From the NCBI GenBank assembly GCA_944390045.1, contig CALXOO010000001.1, positions 158,002-222,001 of the forward strand: 64,000 bases of DNA, given 5' to 3'. The notes beneath the pieces were generated by a model that worked only from the letters and a program-made list of their open reading frames with translations, had not been told where the DNA came from and made no database searches. Every line of letters starts with the position of its first letter. Within the stretch, counting starts at the first letter, position 1. Source of the DNA: an uncultured Spirochaetales bacterium (lineage in GTDB: Bacteria; Spirochaetota; Spirochaetia; Sphaerochaetales; Sphaerochaetaceae). The position numbers and the translations under genes were made by a program. Shown here piece after piece: positions 15,786 to 24,503 of the stretch.

Positions 15786-16736
15786 TTATTCTTCAGACAG
15801 GAAGCCGTCAATCAGTTTGTAGTATTCAAGCAGCACGCTCTTGGGACTGGACATGATCTCATGCTTTGTCCCTGCGACCATGACTGGCCTGACCAGACTG
15901 TTTCCCTTTGCGAAGGCTTCAGACCTGGAATTGTCCACCAGACTGTCGTCCTGTGCCATCAGCAGGAGGCAGGGAATGTCAATGCGCGGCGAATCCGCCA
16001 CCGCCTTCTTTGAGGCCCTCAGCGCGGAGTCTATCCAGCCGTATGTCGGATTTGTCTGCCTCAGCAGGACATTTCCATCCCTGACTGACTTGAAATACTG
16101 CCAGCGCTCCAGGCTGGTTGAGGGAGAGTTCTGGAACTTCTCGTCCTTGCCGAAGACCGGGAATGTGTCTTCTCCCTTTCCCGCAAGGCAGAGCATGTGA
16201 ACGGCTGTGGGAGCCAGCAGCCCTGCCACAGGGTTGAGGCGCAGTCCGAGCATCGGCGAGGAGAGGATGAGTTTTGAGTATTCCCCGCTGTGTGTCTCCG
16301 CATACAGGGCTGCGACACAGCCTCCCATGCTGTGTGCGAAGAGATGGCAGGGACAGCCGCCGGCAAACCTGCGCACAACCTCAAGCGTCACGCTGTCGAG
16401 GTCGTCTACGTAGATGTCGAAAGAGTCTATGTGCACCGCGCTGCCGCTTTCCGTGGTTCTTATGCTCCTGCCGTGTCCCCTGTGCTCGTAGCACAGCGTG
16501 CTGTAGCCCAGACGCAGCATGATGTAGATCAGTTCCCTGTATTTATACATTCCCTCGGAAAAGCCGTGCACTATTGTCACCAGCCCCCGCTCGTCGTCTG
16601 CCCTGTGGAAGGCATAGTAGAGGCCGCCGGTTGTATAGCCTGTTGTCTGCCGGCTGGACAGGTATGCCAGTGTCTTTCTGGCCATGCCCGCCTGGAATTC
16701 CCCGTCATCGAAGATTATGGATTCTAGACTGTCCAT
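15786..16736 (-). CDS. Alpha/beta hydrolase, lysophospholipase-like (serine aminopeptidase S33 domain)
   Basis: A 316-residue alpha/beta hydrolase of the Hydrolase_4/PldB group. The nucleophile elbow is LFAHSMGGCVAALYAE, the oxyanion region GLVTIVHGFSEG and CYEHRGHGRS, the acid is probably in LLMAQDDSLVDN, and the catalytic His is in VAGTKHEIMS. Members cleave lysophospholipids or monoacylglycerols; no signal peptide is seen, so it is cytoplasmic. It is a single gene with its own promoter and lies divergent from the malic enzyme gene. Confidence 0.85.
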   Translation of the reverse strand: MDSLESIIFDDGEFQAGMARKTLAYLSSRQTTGYTTGGLYYAFHRADDERGLVTIVHGFSEGMYKYRELIYIMLRLGYSTLCYEHRGHGRSIRTTESGSAVHIDSFDIYVDDLDSVTLEVVRRFAGGCPCHLFAHSMGGCVAALYAETHSGEYSKLILSSPMLGLRLNPVAGLLAPTAVHMLCLAGKGEDTFPVFGKDEKFQNSPSTSLERWQYFKSVRDGNVLLRQTNPTYGWIDSALRASKKAVADSPRIDIPCLLLMAQDDSLVDNSRSEAFAKGNSLVRPVMVAGTKHEIMSSPKSVLLEYYKLIDGFLSEE

Positions 16737-16742
16737 GGTGAA

Positions 16743-16771
16743 AGGTTAGCTGAAAAGAGAGCGCGGTGCAA
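16743..16771 (-). promoter_or_regulatory. Promoter of the alpha/beta hydrolase gene
   Basis: Minus strand: TTGCAC (16771-16766), a 17-base spacer, TAACCT (16748-16743), then six bases to the ATG at 16736. It overlaps the divergent malic enzyme promoter region. Confidence 0.55.
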
Positions 16772-16819
16772 TTGTGCCTCAGGCTTCTTTCATGGTAGAA
16801 ACGGAACAAGGAGGAGTTT

Positions 16820-18091
16820 ATGGACAAAGCCCTTGAATACCACTGCCTGGATGGAAGACCCGGCAAGGTCTCAGTTGTTCCGACAAAGCCCTGTTCCAGT
16901 GCTGAGGATCTCTCTTATGCCTACACCCCGGGTGTGGCGAAACCGGTGCTTGAGATCGAGAAGGATGCGGCAAATGCCTACCGCTACACCTCAAAGGGAA
17001 ATCTCGTCGCCGTTATCTCGAACGGAACCGCTATCCTCGGTCTTGGTGACAGGGGAGCACTGGCAAGCAAGCCGGTGATGGAGGGAAAGGGCGTTCTCTT
17101 CAAGCGCTTTGCCGACATAGACGTCTTCGACATCGAGGTGAATGAGAAGGATCCTGAGAAGTTCGTGCAGATAGTCAGGGCGATAAGTCCGACTTTCGGA
17201 GGCATAAACCTTGAGGACATCAAAGGTCCCGAGTGCTTTGAGATCGAGCGTGCCCTCATAGAGGCCTGTGACATTCCGGTTTTCCATGATGACCAGCACG
17301 GAACCGCGATTATAGCAACCGCAGGACTGATGAACGCATGTGAGCTGACCGGACGCAGACTGGAGGACGTGAAGGTGGTAGTGAACGGTGCCGGTGCCGC
17401 CGGAATCAGCTGCTCGCGCATGTTCGTCAGTGCCGGTGTCAGGAAAGAGAATCTGACACTGTGTGACAGCCGGGGCGTCATCTGGAGCGGCAGGGACGGT
17501 CTGACAAAGGAGAAGGCCGAGTTCGCGCGCGACACACAGATGCGCACGCTGGAGCAGGCTGTAAGGGGAGCTGATGTCTTCATGGGACTGTCTGTCGCAG
17601 ACTGTCTGACGCCTGACATGCTGCTGTCCATGGAATCGGACCCCATTGTCTTCGCCATGGCCAATCCGAACCCTGAGATCACCTACGAGCTGGCAAAGGC
17701 CACCAGAGCTGATGTGATCATGGCGACCGGAAGAAGCGACTATCCCAACCAGATCAACAACGTGCTGGGCTTTCCCTTCATCTTCCGCGGCGCGCTGGAT
17801 GTCAGGGCGACACGCATCACCGAGAACATGAAGATGGCCGCGGCCAGGGCGCTTGCGGATCTTGCCAGAAAGGAGGTCCCGGAGGAAGTCGCAAAGGCCT
17901 ATGGCGGACAGCGCTTCAGTTTCGGACGCGACTACATTGTCCCAAAGCCCTTTGATCCCAGGGTCATTGAGGCTGAGGCCATTGCCGTGGCGAAAGCGGC
18001 GGTGGAAGACGGGGTTGCGCTCCAGCCGGTTGCGGACTGGGATGCCTATGCTCTCTCGCTGAGGAAGAGAATGGAGAAGTACTGGAACTGA
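16820..18091 (+). CDS. NAD(P)-dependent malic enzyme (oxaloacetate-decarboxylating)
   Basis: A 423-residue short-form malic enzyme that converts malate to pyruvate and CO2 with reduction of NAD(P). Visible motifs are [75 protein letters not shown] (metal-binding aspartates), [16 protein letters not shown] (Rossmann) and [10 protein letters not shown]. The ATG has AAGGAGGAG before it. A candidate promoter is TTGTGC, 18 bases, TAGAAA just upstream. It is monocistronic and probably supplies NADPH or pyruvate during fermentation. Confidence 0.95.
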   Translation: MDKALEYHCLDGRPGKVSVVPTKPCSSAEDLSYAYTPGVAKPVLEIEKDAANAYRYTSKGNLVAVISNGTAILGLGDRGALASKPVMEGKGVLFKRFADIDVFDIEVNEKDPEKFVQIVRAISPTFGGINLEDIKGPECFEIERALIEACDIPVFHDDQHGTAIIATAGLMNACELTGRRLEDVKVVVNGAGAAGISCSRMFVSAGVRKENLTLCDSRGVIWSGRDGLTKEKAEFARDTQMRTLEQAVRGADVFMGLSVADCLTPDMLLSMESDPIVFAMANPNPEITYELAKATRADVIMATGRSDYPNQINNVLGFPFIFRGALDVRATRITENMKMAAARALADLARKEVPEEVAKAYGGQRFSFGRDYIVPKPFDPRVIEAEAIAVAKAAVEDGVALQPVADWDAYALSLRKRMEKYWN

Positions 18092-18151
18092 CTGCTTGAG
18101 CTGCCATTGCGGCAGAGCCGGATGACAGACATTATGCCAAGATACAATAAT

Positions 18152-18178
18152 GGGGCTGGAACGGTGAGTTCCAACCCC
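18152..18178. terminator. Bidirectional terminator between malic enzyme and tRNA-Arg
   Basis: GGGGCTGGAAC (18152-18162) pairs with GTTCCAACCCC (18168-18178) with one mismatch. It lies directly downstream of the minus-strand tRNA-Arg and 60 bases after the malic enzyme stop. Confidence 0.65.
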
Positions 18179-18185
18179 ATTGCTT

Positions 18186-18259
18186 TACGCCCTACAAGAC
18201 TCGAACTTGTTACCTACTGCTTAGAAGGCAGTTGCTCTATCCAGATGAGCTAAGGGCGC
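18186..18259 (-). tRNA. tRNA-Arg (anticodon TCT)
   Basis: A 74-nt cloverleaf on the minus strand. Acceptor GCGCCCT/AGGGCGT, D stem GCTC/GAGC, anticodon stem ACTGC/GCAGT with loop CTTCTAA (anticodon TCT), and T arm ACAAG TTCGAGT CTTGT. The discriminator is A and CCA is not encoded. Confidence 0.95.
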
Positions 18260-18320
18260 AAGCCAGACACGTTTCGAGATGATACACGAAACGTGCATGA
18301 TGTGCAAGCACCGTCAGGTC

Positions 18321-18596
18321 TCAGTCCTTCTTGCTGGTGTCCCAGGCAAGATTGCCGTCCTTGTCCGTGTAAGTGTAGGCGATCGCATGGTAGACGACAG
18401 GATCCTTGTCCTTCCATCTCCTGTATGCGGCTGAGACGCCTGTCGCCATGCCGCGGTTGTTGTTGTAGTCCTTTCCGCGGTCGGCAAGGATGGACCTGAG
18501 CGAACCCAGGGAAATCTGGATCTTCTTGGAATAAAGGGCGATGGCGAGCTCCCCGATGAAATCGTAGACCTCGTCAATGGTCTTGAAATCAGACAT
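18321..18596 (-). CDS. Small hypothetical protein
   Basis: A 91-residue soluble protein, not recognised. It begins MSDFKTIDEVYDFIGELAIA and contains ISLGSLRSILADRGKDY and GVSAAYRRWKDKDPVVYHAI. It is helical in the first half and rich in charged and aromatic residues, with no signal peptide or membrane segment. A very good ribosome site (AGGAGG) precedes ATG 18596, which supports a real gene. It stands alone between tRNA-Arg and the gene for a predicted outer-membrane protein. Confidence 0.65.
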   Translation of the reverse strand: MSDFKTIDEVYDFIGELAIALYSKKIQISLGSLRSILADRGKDYNNNRGMATGVSAAYRRWKDKDPVVYHAIAYTYTDKDGNLAWDTSKKD

Positions 18597-18678
18597 TGGC
18601 GTTCCTCCTGTTCTGGATGATCTTCTTCTCAGTCTCTAAGATAAGGCAAAACGGGGAACAAGTTAAGACGCAGTTTCA

Positions 18679-19548
18679 TCATTCCTGCCCGATTATTGAG
18701 GTCGTGCCCCTGTTTGGCAGCGGACTTGTCGTCTCATAGCGGTAAATGTTGGATCTCACCTCGCTGTTGAAGGTCTTGCCCATGGAGACATAGCCCACCA
18801 GACTCAGCGGGGTCCGTGCCTCACCTGAGGCAATGATGTTGATGTGCATGCCCGAGGTGGAGAAGCTCTCGCCTGACTCGGGATCGCTGCTGCTCTCATA
18901 ACTGTAGCTCAGCAGCTCGTACGTGCCGTATACTCCGATCCTGCAGGATGTGTTGTGCTCCAGGTTGAACTTCACTCCGGCATCGAAGTCAAGCGCGAGC
19001 AGTGTGTCATATGTCGTGCTTCCCAGGGACAGCAGGGTGTTGTTTGATGTCGTGATGTGCTCCTCAAGCTTAGGACCGATGCCCGCATAGAAATCCAGAG
19101 TGGGGGAGACGACGTAGCGGAAGGCCGGACCCAGGATCAGCGTCAGTGTGTATTCGTTCTCAAGAAGCCCTGCGCCGCTGTCTGTGACAAGATCAATGTC
19201 GCTTTCCCCGCCTCCCGTGCTGTCCATGTCCACGCTGCCCTGACCGGGATCCGTGACAGTGTCAGTGCCTGAACCGGCGGCCGGTTCGAAAAGATTGACA
19301 ATAGTCTTGTATGGAAGCTGGACTCCGATGCGCACGAAGAGGCCGTTTGTGTTGCGCGTGCCGATAAAACCGAAGCCGGTGTAGTCAAAGCCGATGTTTG
19401 ATGAGTCCATGATGGCGAGTGACTGTGACACCGTGCTGTAGAAGGTGAAGTCATAGTTTGAGAAGATGGAATCAGCCAGGACTGTCCGGGCGGTGATCAG
19501 AATGAGTACCGCAGCCGTGAGAATGAGTCTGGAGGTCTTTTCCATCAT
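18679..19548 (-). CDS. Exported beta-barrel-like protein, function unknown
   Basis: A 289-residue protein with an N-terminal signal peptide (LILTAAVLILITARTVLADS). After it come alternating hydrophobic strands such as LTLILGPAFRYVVSPTLDFY and CRIGVYGTYELLSYSYE, typical of small outer-membrane barrels. An Asp/Gly/Ser-rich stretch at about residues 93-122 looks like a surface loop. No family is recognised. Two ATG codons (19548 and 19545) are adjacent. TAATTT lies six bases upstream without a ribosome site, another possible leaderless start. Confidence 0.7.
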   Translation of the reverse strand: MMEKTSRLILTAAVLILITARTVLADSIFSNYDFTFYSTVSQSLAIMDSSNIGFDYTGFGFIGTRNTNGLFVRIGVQLPYKTIVNLFEPAAGSGTDTVTDPGQGSVDMDSTGGGESDIDLVTDSGAGLLENEYTLTLILGPAFRYVVSPTLDFYAGIGPKLEEHITTSNNTLLSLGSTTYDTLLALDFDAGVKFNLEHNTSCRIGVYGTYELLSYSYESSSDPESGESFSTSGMHINIIASGEARTPLSLVGYVSMGKTFNSEVRSNIYRYETTSPLPNRGTTSIIGQE

Positions 19549-19584
19549 GCAACTAAATTACACTGAAACGGACAAAAGGAAAAC

Positions 19585-19625
19585 CGAGAAAAGACAGGGG
19601 CCGCCTCCACCGGATGCAGCCCCTG
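19585..19625 (-). terminator. Terminator downstream of tRNA-Pro
   Basis: On the minus strand CAGGGGC (19625-19619) pairs with GCCCCTG (19601-19595), followed by TCTTTTCTCGG. Confidence 0.7.
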
Positions 19626-19633
19626 ATCCACAG

Positions 19634-19706
19634 TCGGGATGACTGGACTCGAACCAGCGATATTCTGCTCCCAAAGCAGACGCCATAGCCGCTAGGCGAC
19701 ATCCCG
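19634..19706 (-). tRNA. tRNA-Pro (anticodon TGG)
   Basis: A 73-nt cloverleaf on the minus strand. Acceptor CGGGATG/CATCCCG, anticodon stem TCTGC/GCAGA with loop TTTGGGA (anticodon TGG), and T arm CTGG TTCGAGT CCAG. The discriminator is A and CCA is not encoded. The rest of the 19549-19903 gap holds its terminator and the serA promoter. Confidence 0.95.
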
Positions 19707-19834
19707 AGACAACATGTCGATTCTTGCCGATTGGAGAGAATGTGTCAATACGGGTTAGGCTGTTGCCGCGGGATGGACAATGGACAGACTCTGATGCCGG
19801 ATTCTGCTTTTTCCCTCAAAAGATGAATTTAAAA

Positions 19835-19862
19835 TTGACTAATCAGAAAATGACCTTATACT
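19835..19862 (+). promoter_or_regulatory. Promoter of the serA-serC-lrp operon
   Basis: TTGACT (19835-19840), a 16-base spacer and TATACT (19857-19862), the closest match to consensus in the window. The leader has AAGGAGG before the serA ATG at 19904. Confidence 0.75.
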
Positions 19863-19903
19863 GGAATTGAAAAATACGCAGCCCAAGAAGGAGGTAGCCC
19901 ATA

Positions 19904-20791
19904 ATGTTGATTCTCATTTCGGACGCGTTCGACAAGTCGTTGCCGGACAAGCTGTCGGTCTTCGGCGAGGTGACGGACGACACTTCCCGCCTGGCACAGG
20001 CCGATGTCATACTCGTGCGTTCCAAGACAAAGTGCACCAGAGAGTACATAGACAAGGCAGAGAAATGCCGCCTCATCATCCGCGGCGGTGTCGGCATGGA
20101 CAACATCGACAGGGAGTACTGCGCTCAGAAAGGCATAATAGCGGTCAACACTCCTAAGTCCAGCGCGATAGCGGTCGCCGAGTTCGCCTTTGCCTTCATG
20201 CTCTCCACAGCAAGCAGGATCTGCTACTACGACAGCACTATGAAGAAGGGCGAATGGGCCAAGAAGACCAAGCGCAGCGAGCTTTGCGGAAAGACGCTGG
20301 CCCTGCTGGGCTACGGCAACATACCCAGACAGGTCGCCGTCAGGGCAAAGGCCTTCGGAATGAAGGTGCTGGCCTATGACCCGTATGTGAAGGAGGCTGA
20401 GAACGCGACGCTCGTCGGCAGCCTCGAGGAAGCAGTGAGATCAGCTGACTACATCTCGATGCACCTGCCTTACACCAGTGAGACGGACAGGATCCTCAAT
20501 GCCGCGCTTATCGACAAGATGGAGGCGCATCCGGTCATCATCAACACCGGGCGTGGAAAGACTGTGGACGAGGAGGCACTTGCCGCGGCGCTCAGGGACG
20601 GAAGGGTATCCTGGTTCTGTACTGACGTCTATTCAGCTGAGCCTCCTGTAAAGGGAGAGAATCCGATTCTTGACTGCGAGAATGTCACACTTTCGCCTCA
20701 TGTCGGAGCCAACAGCAATGAGAACCTGCTCAGAATCGGGCAGGAGGTCTATGACACAATCGAAAAGCTTGTGAAGGAGGGGAAGATCTGA
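19904..20791 (+). CDS. serA: D-3-phosphoglycerate dehydrogenase-like 2-hydroxyacid dehydrogenase
   Basis: A 295-residue short SerA without the C-terminal ACT domain. It oxidises 3-phosphoglycerate with NAD in the first step of serine synthesis. RGGVGMDNIDREYC is the substrate-loop motif, LALLGYGNIPRQVAVRAKAF the NAD-binding motif, and NTGRGKTVDEEALAAAL and SPHVGANSNEN carry catalytic Arg and His. The serC gene follows with an overlapping TGATG, which supports the serine-pathway role over other hydroxyacid dehydrogenases. With no ACT domain, feedback by serine is not expected; the downstream Lrp regulator may provide control. Confidence 0.9.
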   Translation: MLILISDAFDKSLPDKLSVFGEVTDDTSRLAQADVILVRSKTKCTREYIDKAEKCRLIIRGGVGMDNIDREYCAQKGIIAVNTPKSSAIAVAEFAFAFMLSTASRICYYDSTMKKGEWAKKTKRSELCGKTLALLGYGNIPRQVAVRAKAFGMKVLAYDPYVKEAENATLVGSLEEAVRSADYISMHLPYTSETDRILNAALIDKMEAHPVIINTGRGKTVDEEALAAALRDGRVSWFCTDVYSAEPPVKGENPILDCENVTLSPHVGANSNENLLRIGQEVYDTIEKLVKEGKI

Positions 20792-21870
20792 TGAGAAAGA
20801 AGAATTATTTTGCCGGTCCCAGCGTGCTTCCGGTAGAGGTGCTTGAACAGATCAGGGACAATATCGTGGATTACAGGGGTGAGGGCCTCAGCATGATCGA
20901 GGCCAGTCACCGCGGCGGCATGTTCGAGGAAATGTATGATGAGTGCCTTGCCTCCTTCAGGCGCCTGCTCGGTATCGGAGATGACTATGATGTCTACTTC
21001 CTCGGCGGAGGTGCGACGCTTCAGTTCACGATGATACCGCTGAACTTCCTGACCGAGGGAAAGGTCGCAGACTACTGCAAGACGGGCAGCTGGGCCAACA
21101 AGGCGGCCAGCGATGCCCAGAAGATTGGAAAGGTCAATGTCATATTTGACGGAAAGGAGAGCGGATACACCACGCTCCCAGACCCGGCAACTCTCAGACC
21201 GAGTGAGAACAGCGCCTACCTCTATCTGTGCGCGAACGAGACGATAGGCGGCATTGAATGGAAGAGCTTCCCCGACACGGGTTCTGTGCCTCTTATCGCC
21301 GACATGTCGAGCGACATCCTCTCACGTCCGGTTGACGTGTCCAGATTCGCCATGATCTACGGCGGCGTGCAGAAGAATCTCGGTCCTGCCGGAGCGACCT
21401 TCATCATCATGAGGAAAGACATGCTTGAGCGCCGCAGGGAGAATCTCACCGCCTATATGGATTACGGTCTCCACAGCAAGGAGAAGGGCCTGTACAACAC
21501 GCCTCCCGTCTTCTCGATCTGGGCAGTCAAGCTTGTTCTGGACTGGATTGAGCGCAACGGCGGCCTTCAGGGCATGGACAGAAGGGCAGAGGAAAAGAGC
21601 GGCCTGATTTACTCTGTAATCGACTCAAGTGACTTCTTCCGCTCTCCTGTTGACAAGGCAGTCAGATCGAGAATGAACATAGTCTTCCGCCTGCCGAGCG
21701 AGGAGCTTGAGGCCAGGTTCATCAGCGAGTCCAAGGCAGAGGGAATGCTGGGACTCAAGGGACACAGGTCTGTCGGCGGACTGAGGGCTTCCCTCTACAA
21801 TGCACTGCCGCTTGAAGACGTGAAGGCGCTTGCCGACTTCATGGTCGAGTTCGAGAGGAAGAACGGATGA
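20791..21870 (+). CDS. serC: Phosphoserine aminotransferase
   Basis: A 359-residue class V aminotransferase that transaminates 3-phosphohydroxypyruvate to phosphoserine. The opening NYFAGPSVLPVEVLEQI, EASHRGGMFEEMYDE, FLGGGATLQFTMIPLNFL and the PLP-lysine region YGGVQKNLGPAGATFIIM are diagnostic. The C-terminal GHRSVGGLRASLYNALPLED is also characteristic of SerC. It is translationally coupled to serA upstream and to the lrp-type gene downstream (ATGATGA overlap). Confidence 0.96.
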   Translation: MRKKNYFAGPSVLPVEVLEQIRDNIVDYRGEGLSMIEASHRGGMFEEMYDECLASFRRLLGIGDDYDVYFLGGGATLQFTMIPLNFLTEGKVADYCKTGSWANKAASDAQKIGKVNVIFDGKESGYTTLPDPATLRPSENSAYLYLCANETIGGIEWKSFPDTGSVPLIADMSSDILSRPVDVSRFAMIYGGVQKNLGPAGATFIIMRKDMLERRRENLTAYMDYGLHSKEKGLYNTPPVFSIWAVKLVLDWIERNGGLQGMDRRAEEKSGLIYSVIDSSDFFRSPVDKAVRSRMNIVFRLPSEELEARFISESKAEGMLGLKGHRSVGGLRASLYNALPLEDVKALADFMVEFERKNG

Positions 21871-22325
21871 TGCCGAAGAAGGTTGACGACACCAACAAGG
21901 CCATTGCCAGACTGCTTCAGGACGGACGCAAGAGCTATTCCGCCATAGCTGAGGAGCTTGGAGTCACGGAAAACACGGTACGTACCAGGGTCAACAAGAT
22001 GATCGAGGACGGTGTGCTCTCCGTCAAGGGCCTGGTCAACCCTCAGAACATGTCCGGCCTGCAGGTCGCAATCCTAGGAGTGAAGACGAAGACGATGGAT
22101 CTTGAGCGCAAGGCCAGGGAGCTCAGCCGCCTGCATGGCGTAATCAGCTGCTGTGTCGTGACCGGGCGCTTCGACCTGATCGTCCAGCTGGAGCTGAGCG
22201 ATGAGGATGGCTCATCACTGCTCAACTTCTTCAAGAATGAGCTGGTCAAAGTCAATGAAATCGCAGGTGTGGAAACCTTCGTGGTATACCAGAGCTGCAA
22301 CCTCGAGGTTCCTTATCTGCTGTAA
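21867..22325 (+). CDS. Lrp/AsnC-family transcriptional regulator
   Basis: A 152-residue regulator. The N-terminal winged helix (residues about 8-60, IARLLQDGRKSYSAIAEELG, TENTVRTRVNKMIEDG) is followed by a RAM/ACT-like effector domain (VAILGVKTKTMDLERKAREL, GVISCCVVTGRFDLIVQLEL). It is the third gene of the serine operon, so it probably senses serine or a related amino acid and controls this operon. A strong terminator follows. Confidence 0.92.
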   Translation: MMPKKVDDTNKAIARLLQDGRKSYSAIAEELGVTENTVRTRVNKMIEDGVLSVKGLVNPQNMSGLQVAILGVKTKTMDLERKARELSRLHGVISCCVVTGRFDLIVQLELSDEDGSSLLNFFKNELVKVNEIAGVETFVVYQSCNLEVPYLL

Positions 22326-22344
22326 CACAAGGATCTGAAGCCAT

Positions 22345-22381
22345 GATGACGGACCGCTTTCCCGTGTCCGTCATCTTTTCT
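22345..22381 (+). terminator. Terminator of the serine operon
   Basis: GATGACGGAC (22345-22354) pairs with GTCCGTCATC (22366-22375), followed by TTTTCTT. The MFS gene ends just beyond on the other strand. Confidence 0.85.
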
Positions 22382-22386
22382 TGTGT

Positions 22387-23559
22387 TCAGGCGCCCTTTG
22401 TGCAGAATCTGTTCTTCAGACAGGTGCAGGTGCACTGCAGTATCACCAGTACAAGCACATAGAAGGGGAAGAGCTGCTGCCCGACAAGGCCGGAGAGCAG
22501 GCCGTACAGCGGCGGCGTGATCATGTTTCCCACGTAGTTGAAACTCATCTGCAGACTGATTATCCCGACACTGTAGCGGGGGTGGAAGCATGAGACAGTC
22601 TGGCGCACCATGGCAGGGTAAATCGGGCCGAAACTGAAGCCGAGCGCGAAGATCACGATATACATCAGGCTGACGGACGTGGAGAAGAGCAGAAGCACGA
22701 TGCAGGCCATGATCAGCAGCTGGGATGTCAGGATGAGCTTCTTCGCATCCACCCTGTCCGCGATGAAGGCGCTTGCTATTCTTCCGCAGGTTATTCCCAG
22801 ATAGACCATGGAGCTCAGTGATGCCGCTGTCGATGCATCCAGGCCCTTGCCGTATACTAAGTAGCTTGCTATCCAGAGAATGGTGACTCCCTCAAAGGTA
22901 TAGAATGTGAAGCCGAGACAGGAGAAAAGCGCGCCGGGAACCTTCAGAAGCTGCAAGGGAGTGTAGATCTTTTTCTCATCCTCCATCATCTCCTCTTTCC
23001 GGCTCCGGCCGTCTCCCTTCTTCCACAGCGGACGCGAGAGGAATACGATGATGCAGATTATGGCCTGAATTGTGGCGAGCACCACATAGCCTTCCCTCCA
23101 GCTGTGGCCTGTACTGAAGAAGACGGAGAGCATCGCCGGTGCAATGATCGTGCCCACTCCCCAGAATGCGTGCAGGAAATTCATCTGCATCGCGTTGTAG
23201 TGGTTCGCAACATAGTTGTTCAGCGCCGTGTCTATAGCTCCGGCACCGAGGCCCAGGGGAATGGCGAATATGATCATCGGCCAGATGCTCCGGCAGGCGG
23301 AGAACAGGTAGAGCGCCAGGAAGGTGAGGACTATGGAGAAGACCGTGGTTCCCCAGGTTCCCAGCCGCCTGATCATCCTCTGGCTCAGCAGAGATGAGAC
23401 CACCGTGCTCAGTGAGATGACGACGTTGACCACTCCCGCCATGGAGATGGAGCAGCCGAGATCAGCATGCATGATGGGCCAGGCCGTTCCGAGAACCGAG
23501 TCAGGCAGACCGAGTGAGATGAATGCCAGGTATATTACCAGGAGAAGAATCGTTGCCAT
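22387..23559 (-). CDS. Major facilitator superfamily transporter
   Basis: A 390-residue MFS carrier with 12 predicted membrane segments. The cytoplasmic motif between segments 2 and 3 is SQRMIRRLGTWGT; GLGAGAIDTALNNYVANHY and FWGVGTIIAPAM resemble the FucP/YfkF-like branch (MFS_1). The substrate is unknown. The ATG lies seven bases after an extended -10 (TGCTAGATT, hexamer at 23572-23567) and no ribosome site is present. It is divergent from an AraC regulator, which may control it. Confidence 0.88.
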   Translation of the reverse strand: MATILLLVIYLAFISLGLPDSVLGTAWPIMHADLGCSISMAGVVNVVISLSTVVSSLLSQRMIRRLGTWGTTVFSIVLTFLALYLFSACRSIWPMIIFAIPLGLGAGAIDTALNNYVANHYNAMQMNFLHAFWGVGTIIAPAMLSVFFSTGHSWREGYVVLATIQAIICIIVFLSRPLWKKGDGRSRKEEMMEDEKKIYTPLQLLKVPGALFSCLGFTFYTFEGVTILWIASYLVYGKGLDASTAASLSSMVYLGITCGRIASAFIADRVDAKKLILTSQLLIMACIVLLLFSTSVSLMYIVIFALGFSFGPIYPAMVRQTVSCFHPRYSVGIISLQMSFNYVGNMITPPLYGLLSGLVGQQLFPFYVLVLVILQCTCTCLKNRFCTKGA

Positions 23560-23654
23560 GAGTGGAAATCTAGCAGAAAAGAGGGACTTGGACTTCTCTC
23601 TTCAGGCCACTGATTGTTGACAATCCGCCGAAAGTGTGGAAAAGAATCACAGTG

Positions 23655-24470
23655 GTGGACAGAAAACTGCTTTTCGACTCGGCCTCCTTTCCCCTTACTG
23701 TGGAGCGCCTGGTCTTTGAAAGAGATGAGAAGTGCAGCCTCGCACAGATGCGCAAGGCGGGTTTTCTCTGTCTGGAGGAGGGTGATCTCTCCTTCTTCTT
23801 CGACAGGAATACTGTCCCCCTGCTTTCCGGAGCCTGTCTCTTCGTCAATCCGATGAGGCCGCTCTCGCTGCGCTCCAACGCCCCATCGAGGCTGACGGCA
23901 TTGTATTTTGACATGACTATAGCCGGTGCAGGTCTTGTCCGCGAGAAATATATCGGGCCGCTGCTTGGCGCTGCTTTCGATTACGCCGTGCTCTCACCGA
24001 GCGGGGCACAGGCGCTGTGCAACGCACTGTCAGTATTTGAGGAGGGCGCCTTCGGCTGTGAGCTCAGGCTTCTTTCAGGAATACTCGAAAGTCTCTCCAT
24101 TGTCGTCTATGAGCGCCAGGCTGCTCTCGAGTCCGGACCACGGATGGATGAGAGGCTCAGCCGCATGCTTGAATACATGAAGACGCATCTGGACTGCCGT
24201 CTGCGGCTTGGCGACATCGCCGCGGCAGGCTATGTCAGCACCAGAGAGGCCAGCCGCCTGTTTGAGCGACATCTCTCCTCATCTGTGATGAAGTACTTCA
24301 TGTTTCTCCGTCTGGAGAAGGCGCGCAGTCTCATCGAGGAAGGGGTGGAAAACATGGGCCGCATCTGCCTGGAGACCGGTTTTGAGTCCGTAAGCCATTT
24401 CTCGACCTGTTTCAGGAGAATGTACGCTGAATCCCCGAGCGAGTACAGACAGCGCTGCCGGGGCAGATGA
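23655..24470 (+). CDS. AraC-family transcriptional regulator
   Basis: A cytoplasmic regulator of about 271 residues. The N-terminal half is a cupin-like sensing domain; the C-terminal 100 residues are the double helix-turn-helix (CRLRLGDIAAAGYVSTREAS, RLFERHLSSSVMKYFMFLR, ENMGRICLETGFESVSHFS, TCFRRMYAESPSEYRQR). The start is uncertain: GTG 23634, 23652 or 23655. I favour 23655 because TTGACA (23617-23622) and AAGAAT (23642-23647) could form a promoter just before it, although the spacer is long (19). It is divergent from the MFS gene, its most likely target. Confidence 0.88.
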   Translation: MDRKLLFDSASFPLTVERLVFERDEKCSLAQMRKAGFLCLEEGDLSFFFDRNTVPLLSGACLFVNPMRPLSLRSNAPSRLTALYFDMTIAGAGLVREKYIGPLLGAAFDYAVLSPSGAQALCNALSVFEEGAFGCELRLLSGILESLSIVVYERQAALESGPRMDERLSRMLEYMKTHLDCRLRLGDIAAAGYVSTREASRLFERHLSSSVMKYFMFLRLEKARSLIEEGVENMGRICLETGFESVSHFSTCFRRMYAESPSEYRQRCRGR

Positions 24471-24473
24471 AAG

Positions 24474-24500
24474 GGGCCGCCCTTCCGGACAGCCCCCTGA
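24474..24500. terminator. Weak hairpin between convergent araC-type and oppF genes
   Basis: A GGGGC/GCCCC stem with a 14-base loop and short T-rich flanks. It could serve both genes; support is moderate. Confidence 0.4.
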
Positions 24501-24503
24501 GAA